Source: Dendrolimus kikuchii
Taxonomy: Eukaryota > Arthropoda > Insecta > Lepidoptera > Lasiocampidae
NCBI GenBank assembly: GCA_019925095.2
Contig: CM034402.1
Span: forward strand, 7,079,501-7,143,500
Length of the DNA: 64,000 nucleotides
Direction of reading: 5' to 3'
Each line of letters starts with the position of its first letter. Position 1 is the stretch's first letter. The notes below the pieces were generated by a model that did no database searches, was not told where the DNA came from, and worked only from the letters and a program-made list of their open reading frames with translations. The position numbers were made by a program, and so were the translations under genes. Of this stretch, positions 33,478 through 42,994 are shown in pieces.

Positions 33478-33545
33478 ATTTTTAGTCTCTGCCTACCCCC
33501 ATGGGAAATAAGCGTGATAATGTGTATATGTATGTATGTTATATA
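33478..33545 (+). repeat. Short retroposon 3' end with TATG-repeat tail
   Basis: TTAGTCTCTGCCTACCCCCA TGGGAAATAAGCGTGATAAT then TATGTATGTAT. A different family from the 43-kb RTE but with the same kind of tail, probably a very short 5'-truncated LINE copy. Confidence 0.45.
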
Positions 33546-34250
33546 AATTAAAGACATTAGCCACCATAAGCAAATGAAAAAAGATTTTGTTACATTTTTC
33601 AGATTTAAGTTTAATTTTGTTAATTGTAAATATTATCATTAGGGCCGATTTTTTAATCATTAGATAAAAGTTATTAGTCGAATACATTATAACCTAACTA
33701 AATAAAAAAAATAAACAATTCAAATCTTTTGTTCTTGCAACTGTCATTTTTATTTTTCCCATGTTGTGTTTGTTCTATTTAATAGAATAAGTTTTATCTG
33801 GTGATTGAAAAATCGGTCCTTAATATAAGTAAAATATATAATAGTAGACGTATTTATTAAAGTAAATAAAGTATTATTATTGTTTTTGTATTAAAGGTTT
33901 ATTGAAATTACGTGAACTACAGACATTACCATAAATAACAATCAAATCGAGTCCTGCCTGGCAGTTTTTATGCACGGTTTAGGTACCTAATATCTGTAAC
34001 ATAATATGCTTATTTATAATTGCCATGTGCTGATAACAGTGGACATTTATCATCTCTACGAATCCCTTCATAGTCCTTAACCACTAACCAGATACTTGCC
34101 CAAAATAACTTTAAAGAGAATGTATTGAATAAAACATTGTTAAGAATGGTTTTTATGCCTTCTTACGAAATCGTTGAAACTTCCAAGTTTCAACTACTAC
34201 TCCAGTAGAACATAATAGAGTAAAAACCGAACATAAATAAAACCTGCATC
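33546..34250. other. AT-rich, nothing recognised
   Basis: No supported feature. Confidence 0.6.
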
Positions 34251-34254
34251 ACGG

Positions 34255-34440
34255 GGTTCCGAGGCCATGAGCCACTACAAAACGCCTAATAGACTTTTGA
34301 GCTGATCAGGGGGCTCGTTCCCACCTCGGGCAACAGATCAGTACGGCGATCCAGTGACGTAACGCAGCTAACCTTCTAGCAACTGTACCCATTGACTTTG
34401 ATGACCTAGGCTTAATATTTTTCTTACAGTCTTAAAATAT
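34255..34440 (+). pseudogene. LINE-type C-terminal domain, fragment (copy 6)
   Basis: Encodes a broken SHLGQQISTAIQ.RNAANLLA, TVPIDFDDLG, the terminal segment of the domain. One internal stop replaces the Arg/Gly position. Confidence 0.5.
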
Positions 34441-34485
34441 TATAGGAAGAATAAAAATAAGTTATGTTTTCTTCAATGTATTACG

Positions 34486-34621
34486 GTCTTATTCGTAGAG
34501 AGCTAAAGTAAGTTTGAACGCTTCTTTATGGTTCTTAAAGAAGCGTTCAAACTCCATCCATAGAGAGAATCCATAGTGAGTCAGAGCATGTTTAAATGCT
34601 CTGACTCTCTATGGATAAGAC
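34486..34621. repeat. Cruciform-type foldback element 1
   Basis: Outer ends GTCTTATTCGTAGAGAG and CTCTCTATGGATAAGAC (15/17 paired) enclose two perfect hairpins, 15-bp arms (34512-34526 / 34538-34552) and 12-bp arms (34578-34589 / 34596-34607). Three-stem cloverleaf layout, non-coding. Confidence 0.75.
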
Positions 34622-35250
34622 TTAGTTTATAATTTAATGTATATTTTATTGTATTAAATACCTAGCTAATAAAACTTTCATAGGTGTAAAACACTTCTTT
34701 AAATATAAATTTGTTGTGGACTGTAATTATTTTAATTATAAAAGAAGACTGCACGTGCGTAATATAATGGCGATTTTAATAATAACAGGGGGGAAAAACA
34801 GATTAAAAAAACAAAAGAACATCTATGTTCTACATTTAAACATTTAGTACCTATGTTTTGTGGCCAGTACCATGCCACAACAAATTAATAAAGACTTTTT
34901 GTTGGAAATTACAACAATAGGTATGTTCATATTTTGCCTTAGCCCATAACATCTGCCTCGCTAGCGGAGTGCCCATTTGCATACAGCCTTCCCAACAGCT
35001 AACCTAATACGCCACACGTCAGGACGAATGCCTCCAGCCTACGTGCTGGGAACTCGGACTACGGTTATGACGCTTACGAACATACTATTGGAACCACTGT
35101 ACCTACTTAACTACTCAGAGATCTATAGACAAAAATTATATCTATATTTTGTATAGCTGTTTATAAAAATAGATCTCTTTGCAACAGAAAAGAATAAAAA
35201 ACAAGTAGTCTTTAAATATTTTCTTTTTTGTTTCAATAGTTTAAACTTTT
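34622..35250. other. No recognised gene
   Basis: AT-rich with a more balanced unique patch at 34945-35110. Confidence 0.5.
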
Positions 35251-35254
35251 AACT

Positions 35255-35346
35255 GTCTTATTCATATTGAGTTAGAGTAAGTTTGTAGGATTATTTAAGA
35301 ACCTTAAAAAGTCTACAAACTTACTGTAACTCAATACGATCAAGAC
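35255..35346. repeat. Foldback element 2, same family as 34486
   Basis: 34-bp arms, 30/34 paired, starting GTCTTATTCATATTGAG and ending ATACGATCAAGAC. Begins with the same GTCTTATTC as the 34.5-kb element. Confidence 0.7.
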
Positions 35347-35499
35347 GTTAGCAATTACCTACTATTATTACATTGTTGTCAGTTATAATGAAAAAAATAT
35401 TGTTTTCTAGTAAGTCTGCTTCACTTATTAGTTACGAAAGTTATGTCAGGTATTTATTGGAGGAATAAGCACATTTGGTCAAAAAATTGCCTAAGTATT

Positions 35500-35580
35500 G
35501 CATATTTCTTGGCCAGAAATCGAACTTAAAGCTTTAGATGAGATGCGTGTAGCTTAGTCACTAAGCTACCATGACATTTA
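35500..35580 (-). repeat. tRNA-like SINE head
   Basis: Minus strand has A-box-like TAGCTTAGTGAC and B-box AGTTCGATTTC with the correct spacing. No body follows. Cannot fold as a functional tRNA. Confidence 0.45.
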
Positions 35581-36160
35581 ATATTATGCTGATGTTAAGA
35601 GATTACTCTATAATTTACATACTTTTAGTCGATGTTAGAGGTTCATTTCTGTCTTACAATTTGGATGAATCAACCAAAATTAATTCATATAAACATAAAC
35701 TTGAGTTGTTCAATGTGATTTAATACCGTCGCGTCGCGTTCGTTCAATTTTATGCCTTCGAACTACCTTGATTCAATTTGATTGATCCGTCTATCATCAG
35801 CAGTCGATAACGTTCAATAAATAAAGAAAATATTTTGCTAGCTACTAATTTATTATATACTACACTTGTTTGCAACGTTTCATTATGTTCTATCATCTTT
35901 GTTGTACATAATGTTGTGAATGGTACGCGGCTAAACAGACAGTTATGCAATGCGAAGCTCAAGTCTGCTTTGTTACGAACCCCTTTGTAGTGTAAACTCT
36001 CAAATGAGACTACGAAGCGCAATGGAGTCGACTTTATCAGAAGTACGAATAAAATATATTTACAGTATCTTAATTTTTGTATCTACAGAGATAATGCAAA
36101 AAATAAAATTTTAATATTGGGATTTTGACAAAATCGAATTTCATCGACTGTTGGTGCAAT
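35581..36160. other. No recognised gene
   Basis: Minus frame 36022-35750 (90 codons, MRFVVSFESLHYKGVRNKAD...) is open but unrecognised. Confidence 0.4.
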
Positions 36161-36216
36161 CCGTATAATTCTCGACACTATGGAGCCGGGGCTAGCACAG
36201 ACGCAGTTCGGGCTCG

Positions 36217-36489
36217 TACGTGATGTGCCCCGTCGCTGCTGCCAAAGCCATCGTCGAGCTGGGCGACCTCGTGCTAGGCTTCACCTCGGCGAGGGTGGAG
36301 GCACTGGAAGCCAGACCGATACGTTGTTACCGGTGTTACATCGTCGGCCATGGCACTCAGACCTGTCCGGACACGTGCCCGGACCGGACTAACTTGTGTC
36401 TCCGCTGCGGTAAGAGCGGACACAAGATGCCAGACAGCACTGCGCGGCGTGCGCGGCGGGGGGACTCAACGCTGCCCACTCCACGTTAG
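36217..36489 (+). pseudogene. R1-like ORF1 (gag) fragment with zinc knuckles
   Basis: Frame reads CPVAAAKAIVELGDLVLGF, TSARVEALEARPIRC, then CYRCYIVGHGTQTC (a complete CX2CX4HX4C knuckle) and CLRCGKSGHK, where the final Cys of the second knuckle is replaced (MPDST). Nucleic-acid-binding part of ORF1. The N-terminal portion is missing and a frameshift follows. Confidence 0.8.
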
Positions 36490-36599
36490 CGAGGTTCTGC
36501 CAGCCTCCCTACGTGAAGGGCAAATTCGTCCATCCGAGGACGAAACAACGTACGGATGCATCGGGAGTACGCGCAATGGACACCTCCAATGCCTAGTAC

Positions 36600-37463
36600 G
36601 CCCGTAACAGCACTATTTCAGGTGAACGTAAACCACTCTCCCACCGCTCAGGACTTGTGCCTGCAAGCGATGGCGGAGTGGCAACCGAACTTGGCCGTAA
36701 TAAGCGAACCTTATTACGTGCCGCCTTGCGGCAATTAGGTGGGCGACCTCGACGACGTGGTAGCGGTGGTAGCCAGAGCCGGATCTGGCACACCGCTTAC
36801 ATGTCTCGAAAGAGGAAAGGGCTATGCGATGGCGGAGAGTGGGAGTATCGTCGTCATAGGCGTTTACTTTTCGCGTAACCGCCCCCTGGCGGAGTTCGAG
36901 CTTCGCTTGGACGCCATCAGGGCTGCCATAGGCAGACTGTCGCCTAAAACGATTTTCGTGATGAGCGACTTTAACGCAAAGCACTGTTCCTGGGGAAATG
37001 CGTTCACGGAACCTAGGGGCCGAGCGGTTGAGGAATGGGCTCTTCAATCCGGCCTGACCATATTGAACCAGGGATCGGTCAGACCTGCGTGCGCGCGCGG
37101 GGTGGATCGGTCATCGACCTGTCATTCGCCACTCATGCGGCCGCCCGCAGAGTTGTCGGATGGAGGGTGCTGGAGGAGGTGGAGTCGCTCTCTGATCATC
37201 GGTACATCAGATTTGAGCTTAGCCCCTCCTCCGGTCCGAGCCCTGTTCATCGCCCCCCTCTCCTCCCGCGTTGGGCCCTTACCAAGCTCGATCCGGAGCA
37301 GGCCGAGGAGTGGGCACTCACGGAAAGCTGGGCCTATCCAGCCAAACTCGCGAACCTGGAGTCGCAGGCAGAGCACATGCGCAAGACCCTGACGAGGGTT
37401 TGCGACGCGGCGATGCCTCGCGTCTCCAAGCGGCAGCCTCCGTGCAAGCAGGTCCACTGGTAG
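36600..37463 (+). pseudogene. R1-like ORF2, APE endonuclease region
   Basis: FQVNVNHSPTAQDLCLQAM (Asn), PNLAVISEPYY (Glu), TAG in place of Trp at 36736, GVYFSRNRPL, TIFVMSDFNAKHCSWG (Asp, Asn), and after a shift near 37085 GSVIDLSF and LSDHRYIRFEL (Asp-His). All catalytic boxes of the APE fold are still legible although the frame is broken twice. Continues to a linker that ends with VHW then stop at 37463. Confidence 0.8.
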
Positions 37464-37540
37464 ACCGAGGAGCTGGGCGAGATGCGAAAGGCAGTTCGCA
37501 TCATCAGCCACAGGCTCAAACGCTGCAGGGCGCGCCGTCC

Positions 37541-37855
37541 TTTTTTTTTTATTGCAGGAGATCAGCAGACAGGCAAATGGCCCACTTGATGGAAAGCGGT
37601 TACCATCGCCTATGGACATTTGCAACACCAAAGGTGCTACAAATGCGCTGCTGCTCTCTTAAGGGAAACTGGAACCTGGTCACTAATGCCGGAACACAAC
37701 TCGAAGGTTGTTATGGCGACATACTTTAGACCAGGGGTGGTAGCCATCCAGTCGGGCAAATGCCCTACCCCCTGGCTGTGGGTTGTTAAGCCGCCTCTTA
37801 CGACAGGCCGCCCGGCCGCAGGAAATTGTATTCTTTCTCCGTTCCTGCACGGATG
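37541..37855 (-). mobile_element. SINE-like element A, copy 7, inserted in the R1-like LINE
   Basis: Full-length copy (T run to GTTCCTGCACGGAT) splitting ORF2 between the endonuclease and RT parts. Minus-strand sense. Postdates the LINE and is close in sequence to copies 2 and 6. Target duplication not obvious. Confidence 0.85.
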
Positions 37856-37859
37856 AGAA

Positions 37860-39229
37860 AGTCCTCCGGACTACGTCGCGGAACATGGACTCGTGGGCGA
37901 GTTTAGGGAGGCCAGAAAGGCCCTTTCGATTGCAATATTGCAAGCGAAAGCCCGGGCTCGGGCCAAGCTCCTCGAGACGCTCGATCGGGACCCTTGGGGG
38001 CGTCCGTACCGTGGGGCCCGCAACACGTTGCGGCCTTGCACATCCACGGTCACGGAAACGCTCAAACCCGAGGTGCTCCGGTCGATTATCGACGGGCTCT
38101 TCCCGGATGCGGGAAACTTCACTCCCCCCAGTATGGGTCCACCCGTTCCCGACACCCCTACGGACGAGGAGCCTCACTCCATCTCCGAGGGGGAACTAGA
38201 CGTTGCCCTGGACCGGTTCCGGGGCAGGAAGACGGCACCGGGACCCGACGGGGTTCCAGGTCGACTCCTCTTCCTGGTCGCTAAGCATCTACGCGGCCAG
38301 CTGCGGGAACTGTTTGAAGCCTGTATTCGCACAGGTCGGTTCCCGCCGCAATAGAAGGAGGGGCGTTTGTGCCTGATTCCCAAGGGAGGTCGGCCTCCCA
38401 ACGATCCGTCCGCCTTCAGGCCCATAGTGCTGCTGAACGAGGTCGCTAATGTCTTCGAAAAGATCTTGATCTTCACGAGCCGCTCCGGCTCGTGAAGCAT
38501 CTCGACGCTGTGGAGCCGGGGCTTTCAGAAACGCAGTTCGGGTTTCGGCGGAGGCGCTCCACGATGGACGCCTTCGAGACGCTGCGAACGTTGACGGACG
38601 AAGCCGTCCAAGCGAAGGATGTCGTTCTTGCGGTGTCGCTAGACATAGCGAACGCCTTTAACAGCCTCCCTCGTGAGACGATCAGGGAGGGGCTCCGCGC
38701 GCATGGAGTCCCCCCGTACCTCACGAGGCTGTTGGGCGCGTACCTGCAGGATCGACATATCCTTTGGGAGGGCGGTGAGTCCGGCAATCCCGTGTTAGGC
38801 CGGTGACACGTCGCGTCGGGCCGATTCTTTGGAACGTAGGTTATGACTGGATCCTTCGGGTTCCGGTACTGCCCGGGGTAGGGCTGATCTGCTTTGCGGA
38901 CTCTACTCACGGCACGCGCTGCATCATATGCGGAGTCCGTGGACGTCGCCAACGCCGGGTTGGCGATTGTCGTAGATCGAATAGCTAGGCTAGGCTTGCG
39001 GGTCTCCCCCGCGAAAACGGAGGCCATCATGTTCCATAGGAAATTTCGCAATCCCCCCGCGGACTTGACTGTTTCGGGCCAAGGGGTGGCCATTAGAGTA
39101 GGGCCCCAGATGAAATATCTGGGGCTAGTTCTCGATGGGAAATGGCTATTCAAAGCGCACTTTGAGCAGCTAGTTCCCAAACTCGTCAAATCCGCGGGCG
39201 CACTCTCTCGACTTCTTAAATTTCTCTGA
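37860..39229 (+). pseudogene. R1-like ORF2, reverse transcriptase region
   Basis: Motifs in order: RGRKTAPGPDGVPGRLL, LCLIPKGGRPPNDPSAFRPI, VEPGLSETQFGFRRRRST, VLAVSLDIANAFNSLPRETI (motif A Asp), a decayed motif B, FADS in place of YADD at about 38895 (second catalytic Asp lost), GLRVSPAKTEAIMF, MKYLGLVLDGKW and ALSRLLKF then stop. The stop is the point where the C-terminal half has been deleted and the 3' UTR joined. A 12-bp perfect inverted repeat at 38471-38497 disrupts the LVKHL segment. Confidence 0.85.
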
Positions 39230-39312
39230 TTTAGGTTGCCTGGAAAAGATCGCTTTAAATATGGTCTGTTTTTGTAATTGTATATTTTGGTGTGCAATAA
39301 AGTTATTTCTTT

Positions 39313-39347
39313 CTGACTCTCTCTCTCTCTCTCTGTCTGTCTGTCTT
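39313..39347 (+). repeat. CT / GTCT microsatellite
   Basis: (CT)n followed by (GTCT)n directly after the LINE 3' end, probably grown from its tail. Confidence 0.85.
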
Positions 39348-39650
39348 TGTTTAATTTGAGAATCGTCTAATCACAAATGAAAATACATCTCTCGACCAAA
39401 TTTTTATTAAACTTTCGACATGATAAAAAGAATAAACTAAACGCATTGAAACAGAATAGTATAGATAAGAAAAAAAATGTGATTTTATCACATCCAAATG
39501 TAATGTATAAAATTAAATACTTAAATAGTATAAACAAATTTTATCCATTATAACCCAAGCCGATGAAAATTGAATACACACATGCCCATTTAAATCTATC
39601 GAAACAAAAATGTTGTCAGTGTTTCACACGTTCATTGTTAGTTTGATTCG
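39348..39650. other. AT-rich, nothing recognised
   Basis: No supported feature. Confidence 0.55.
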
Positions 39651-39654
39651 ATTG

Positions 39655-39850
39655 AGTTCTTAGTGAGAACGATACCGCTTGTATTGTTTGGCTGGTTTTA
39701 CATAACGAGGCGGTGAACGCGCGCCGGCCATTGTGGGGGAGTATCCAAAACGTTTGAGATGTGAACTGAAAGGCGCCGCGCGATGACTAGGCGCGAGCCG
39801 GTAGCTGGTGCGACGTAAAAGAGACGAGCGGGTTATAAGACTGCCCTACA
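39655..39850. promoter_or_regulatory. CpG-rich unique island, candidate promoter or enhancer
   Basis: Sharp rise in GC and CpG (GAACGCGCGCCGGCCATTGT, GGCGCCGCGCGATGAC) in AT-rich flanks, no repeat match, no ORF. CCATTGT is a Sox-type core. Lies 0.7 kb upstream of the small signal-peptide frame at 40581. Confidence 0.25.
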
Positions 39851-40575
39851 TGTGGCGACATCTATACATTCCTCTAATAGCGCTAATAATAATAGTACAT
39901 AGGAGCATCACATTTTGGAGCAAAATAATAAGAGTAAGATATTTGGTTTTCAAAGGGTGCGATGGTTTTTTATTATATTTGATTTAGTAAAATATCCAAC
40001 AGCTTAACCATAAACTGTCTAAAATCTATTTCAAATAGTAGGGTATGGCTGACACACCCATAAAACGTAATTTGTAACATTATCGTAAACTTTCCTATGA
40101 AATAAATATTAATTTTAATTATACAAAGTATATTTAATTTTGTTGCTATTTAATAATAGTCTTATAATTAAAATCACTATGTTTAATTCTCTACTCATGT
40201 AATTTCTGCCATACCGTGCTATTTGAAATAGACTTTAATTATAAAAATATTATAGTAATTGTTTCCAAGATTGTATAAAAAGACTATTATTTAGAATTTA
40301 TAGATAGCGATATAAAATAATTATATAACGTAAATTTTATACAGCAGTTTATGTTTAAATATGAAAAAAGAGGAACATAAAATGTTACTACAGTCAACAA
40401 ATTCTTATATAGTTGGTTTTTGGGTATTCGATTTAATATTAAGACATCTATTTCAAAATTTCAAGTGCTTGAAATTTATTAGTAGTTCAATATAAGTTGC
40501 CTTATAAAACAAACATAAGTATCCATGGAAGAAAGAGAATAGCTATTATTGTAAGTAGGCACTAGGCAAGGAAGA
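39851..40575. other. AT-rich, nothing recognised
   Basis: No supported feature. Confidence 0.6.
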
Positions 40576-40580
40576 GAAAT

Positions 40581-40667
40581 ATGTTTTTAAAAATTGTTAC
40601 AATTTTTTTATTAATTGAATGTTCCCATTCTATCACCAACCAAGTTATTTTTCAAGAACTGAAGTAA
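40581..40667 (+). CDS. Possible first exon or mini-ORF with signal peptide (28 aa)
   Basis: MFLKIVTIFLLIECSHS followed by ITNQVIFQELK and TAA. The N-terminus has a Lys, a hydrophobic core and small residues before a plausible cleavage site, the layout of a secretory signal. GTAACA overlaps the stop, so a 5' splice donor at 40664 (GAA|GTAACA) could replace it. No downstream partner exon is recognised. Could be chance in AT-rich DNA. Confidence 0.2.
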   Translation: MFLKIVTIFLLIECSHSITNQVIFQELK

Positions 40668-40671
40668 CACA

Positions 40672-40863
40672 ATGGATATTGCTATAATAATAACAATTAT
40701 ATTGACTGTACATGGATTTGTGAAAAAAAAAAACTTCGAGTCAGGAATCGATTCGGCTGATTTTGAAAAAAAATCCTGTAATATAACCCCAAATTATAAT
40801 TTAGCTTGTAAGAATCAATTTCTGTGGAGTAATATCAAACAGCAAATCAAGGGAGAGGGGTGA
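40672..40863 (+). CDS. Possible small ORF with hydrophobic N-terminus (63 aa)
   Basis: Starts MDIAIIITIILTVHGFV, again signal-like, then a Lys/Asn-rich tail with three Cys. Begins only 4 bases after the stop of the 28-aa frame, an odd arrangement for a eukaryotic gene. No homologue recognised. Low confidence. Confidence 0.15.
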   Translation: MDIAIIITIILTVHGFVKKKNFESGIDSADFEKKSCNITPNYNLACKNQFLWSNIKQQIKGEG

Positions 40864-41284
40864 TTTTTAATCAAATGTTTTTTTCCTTAAATTAAATTGT
40901 GGCGGTCATTTGAACGCACCCAATTTTATTCAATATGTAAATTGTGAAATCATTCTATTGTAACTAGGCATTCATAAAATAAGATTAATTCGAATAATAT
41001 GCGTTATTTTACCCCTTGATTGCATTGAGACTCATTTGTGTCCTCGATCCCAAAAACTCGGACGTGGTAGTCATACAATAGTAAACAACAACAAAGTAAT
41101 CAATAGCTCAATCCATTGATTTAAAATTTAAATCGGCAATTCACTTTCATATTGTAAAACTTTCGTAGATGTTTATTAAAAAAAAAGTACTTACAAATGA
41201 AGCATTGCTTTCGATAATTTGGAAAGTTAAGGCCAACGGTTTTTAATACTTAAAAATAGGAATCGATGTAATATACAACCAACC
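40864..41284. other. AT-rich, nothing recognised
   Basis: No supported feature. Confidence 0.6.
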
Positions 41285-41640
41285 TTTCCAGTTAGTTTGC
41301 CGTTTGACGTTGCTTCATATAAATTAATCCTTATAAGCTACTCTATCTACTAGTTTAATAATACAGGTTATTTATTTTTTAGTTATTTTTTTTATGAATG
41401 TCAAAGAGGCAAGTGAGGTGTGTAAAAATAAGCCTAAATGGCACTCTGTTGTTCGTGCCTACCCCGCAAGGAAACTGGCGTGAAGTTATGTATGTATGTA
41501 TGTATTTATTTTTCCATAATTAACTTAGTCGATTCCTGACTAGAGTAATTAATTTTTCAAAAAATGTAATGATACCACTTTGGCATTTATGAAAATCGGC
41601 GTCAAAACCCTTTGGAATATTTTACATGTATAGCTAGTAA
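41285..41640 (+). repeat. Repeat family Q, copy with LINE tail inserted
   Basis: Blocks AGTTTGCCGTTTGAC, AATCCTTATAAGC, AATAATACAGG before and GATTCCTGACTAGAGTAATT, GAAAATCGGCGTC after the insertion match 9110-9320 in order. Confidence 0.55.
41395..41505 (+). mobile_element. RTE LINE 3'-end insertion
   Basis: ATGAATGTCAAAGAGGCAAG through CTACCCCGCAAGGAAACTGG to TATGTATGTATGTA: the last codons and tail of the 43-kb RTE family. A TTATTTTT-type direct repeat at the borders is suggestive but not clean. Confidence 0.75.
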
Positions 41641-41689
41641 TTGGGCCTATGTTTACCATATAAGGTCATATTACAAATGTAAAATTAAA

Positions 41690-41960
41690 TAACAATCACA
41701 TTTGCAGCCTCTTGCGCTTGTACCACACGACATCATTGCGTTGCTCCGCGCGCCACTCTTTGAACTGTCCAAATGATTGTTTTATATTTGTAAAGCGTCG
41801 AACAGTGCCCCTATTCCGATCGCGCCTCTCCGCGCCTCACCTCAATGACGTAATCATTTCAATTAGTCCCAATAGCGTTTTATTTTAACAACAAAGCCTT
41901 TGATGGATAATGCCGCGCGGTGATTTTTGATCGCTACAAATTAAACAAAGAATGACAGTA
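41690..41960. promoter_or_regulatory. Candidate cis-regulatory module with TCF and CRE-like sites
   Basis: Unique GC-richer DNA with CCTTTGATGG (TCF/Pangolin consensus), two AACAAAG cores, TGACGTAA (CRE/ATF-like) next to TCATTTCAATTAG (homeodomain core) and CCAAATGATTG. No ORF, no repeat match. Function inferred from motif clustering only. Confidence 0.3.
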
Positions 41961-42045
41961 TTTAAATGTAAAAGGCACTTTTAATTTTTGTTGCTATTAG
42001 TACTATTATAATGACTTAGAAATATTTTATGTAGTTACTAAGTTA

Positions 42046-42335
42046 TGCCTGCGACTTCGTACACGCTTGACTTTAAAATTTCCGCGGGATTCCCTGTACA
42101 CAAAGCATCGCAGCGTTTTAAAACCATAGTAAGCTATCGTGTTAGTGGAAACTGTGTCGGAATAAGCTAATTTTTATGCATCCGAACAACTTGAAACCGC
42201 TCCCGGGAAAATTTACTCGGGACTCCCGGGATCAAAAAATCACACATTATACTACTCGCTCACTTACTTACTCACTACTTTTATCCTTGGAATCCCGCGG
42301 GAATTTCAAATCAAGCGTGGTTAAAGTCGCAGGCA
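42046..42335. mobile_element. 290-bp foldback MITE with TA target-site duplication
   Basis: TGCCTGCGACTT... at the left and its complement AAGTCGCAGGCA at the right, arms about 47 bp with few mismatches, each flanked by TA (42044-42045, 42336-42337). Interior has CCGGGA-rich blocks shared with 26940-27140. Non-coding; TA suggests Tc1/mariner mobilisation. Confidence 0.75.
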
Positions 42336-42559
42336 TATCCTAGTAAAGAACATATTATCAAGACTGTGCTTATTAAGTATTATAATAAAAGTTCTCTTTA
42401 AAATGGGATCTTGAGTTTTAGGCCCGACTTGCGTAGTTCGTACCAGCGTAGCGATATCGGAATGTTGTACGCTTACGGCTACGCCGGGCGCGGCCTACGT
42501 TTAACTATTATAGATGCGTTTATATTCCAAGGAAAAAACAGTGAATATACCTCTCTCTC

Positions 42560-42955
42560 TTTTCTTTCACCATATCCCAATTACTTGGGGTCGGCACAAT
42601 ATGTCTTTTCCTTCCACACTCTTCTATTCTGACATACCTCTTCTGTCACACCGCATATCATCATGTCATCCTTCACACAATCCATCCATCTTTTTTTTGG
42701 TCTACCTTTAAATTTGTACCCATCGATCTTGTAGTATAACATTATTTTTGTCACGTGACTTTCATCCCTCCTCATTATATGCCCATACCAACTTAATCTT
42801 CTTCCTCTCAATTTTTCTGTCACAGGTGCAACTTTCAAAGATCCCCTTATGTACTCATTTCTCACCTTATCCATTCTTGTAACACCACACATCCATCTCA
42901 ACATTCTCATCTCAGCTGAGTGGAGACGTTTATAGTTGAATTGCATAGACATTGA
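42560..42955 (-). pseudogene. RTE-type LINE C-terminal fragment (third subfamily)
   Basis: Minus frame 42952-42581: LHSAEMRMLRWMCGVTRMDK, RRLSWYGHIMRRDE, GRPKKRWMDCVKDDM, RRVWKEKTYCADPK then stop, followed by a short 3' end with CCCCAAGTAATTGGGATATG. Classic end of an RTE polyprotein, with an intact frame over 123 codons but missing the polymerase core. Confidence 0.8.
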
Positions 42956-42994
42956 ATATACCTACCGTAATCTAAATGTGCAGAAGAAAAATAA

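Larger units (their letters stand above)
36165..39305 (+). pseudogene. R1-like LINE, degraded and rearranged
   Basis: Non-LTR element in GC-rich DNA that contrasts with AT-rich flanks. Order: a stray RT-derived piece (36165-36215), gag-like zinc-knuckle segment, APE endonuclease, SINE-A insertion (37541-37855), reverse transcriptase, then an abrupt jump from the RT palm/thumb to the 3' end (TTAGGTTGCCTGGAAAAGAT ... GTGCAATAAAG) at 39229-39305. Everything C-terminal to the ALSRLL motif is deleted. Inactivated by a TAG at 36736 in the endonuclease, frameshifts (about 37085, 38355, 38500, 38805, 38890) and the insertion. Two-ORF layout with knuckles plus APE and RT motifs fits the R1/Jockey group. 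Confidence 0.85.

Noticed and set aside
36613..37631. Minus-strand frames of 144 and 169 codons
   Set aside because: Antisense to the APE endonuclease region of the R1-like LINE.
38473..39297. 274-codon minus-strand frame
   Set aside because: Antisense shadow of the R1-like reverse transcriptase in GC-rich DNA; its residues are dictated by the sense RT motifs.
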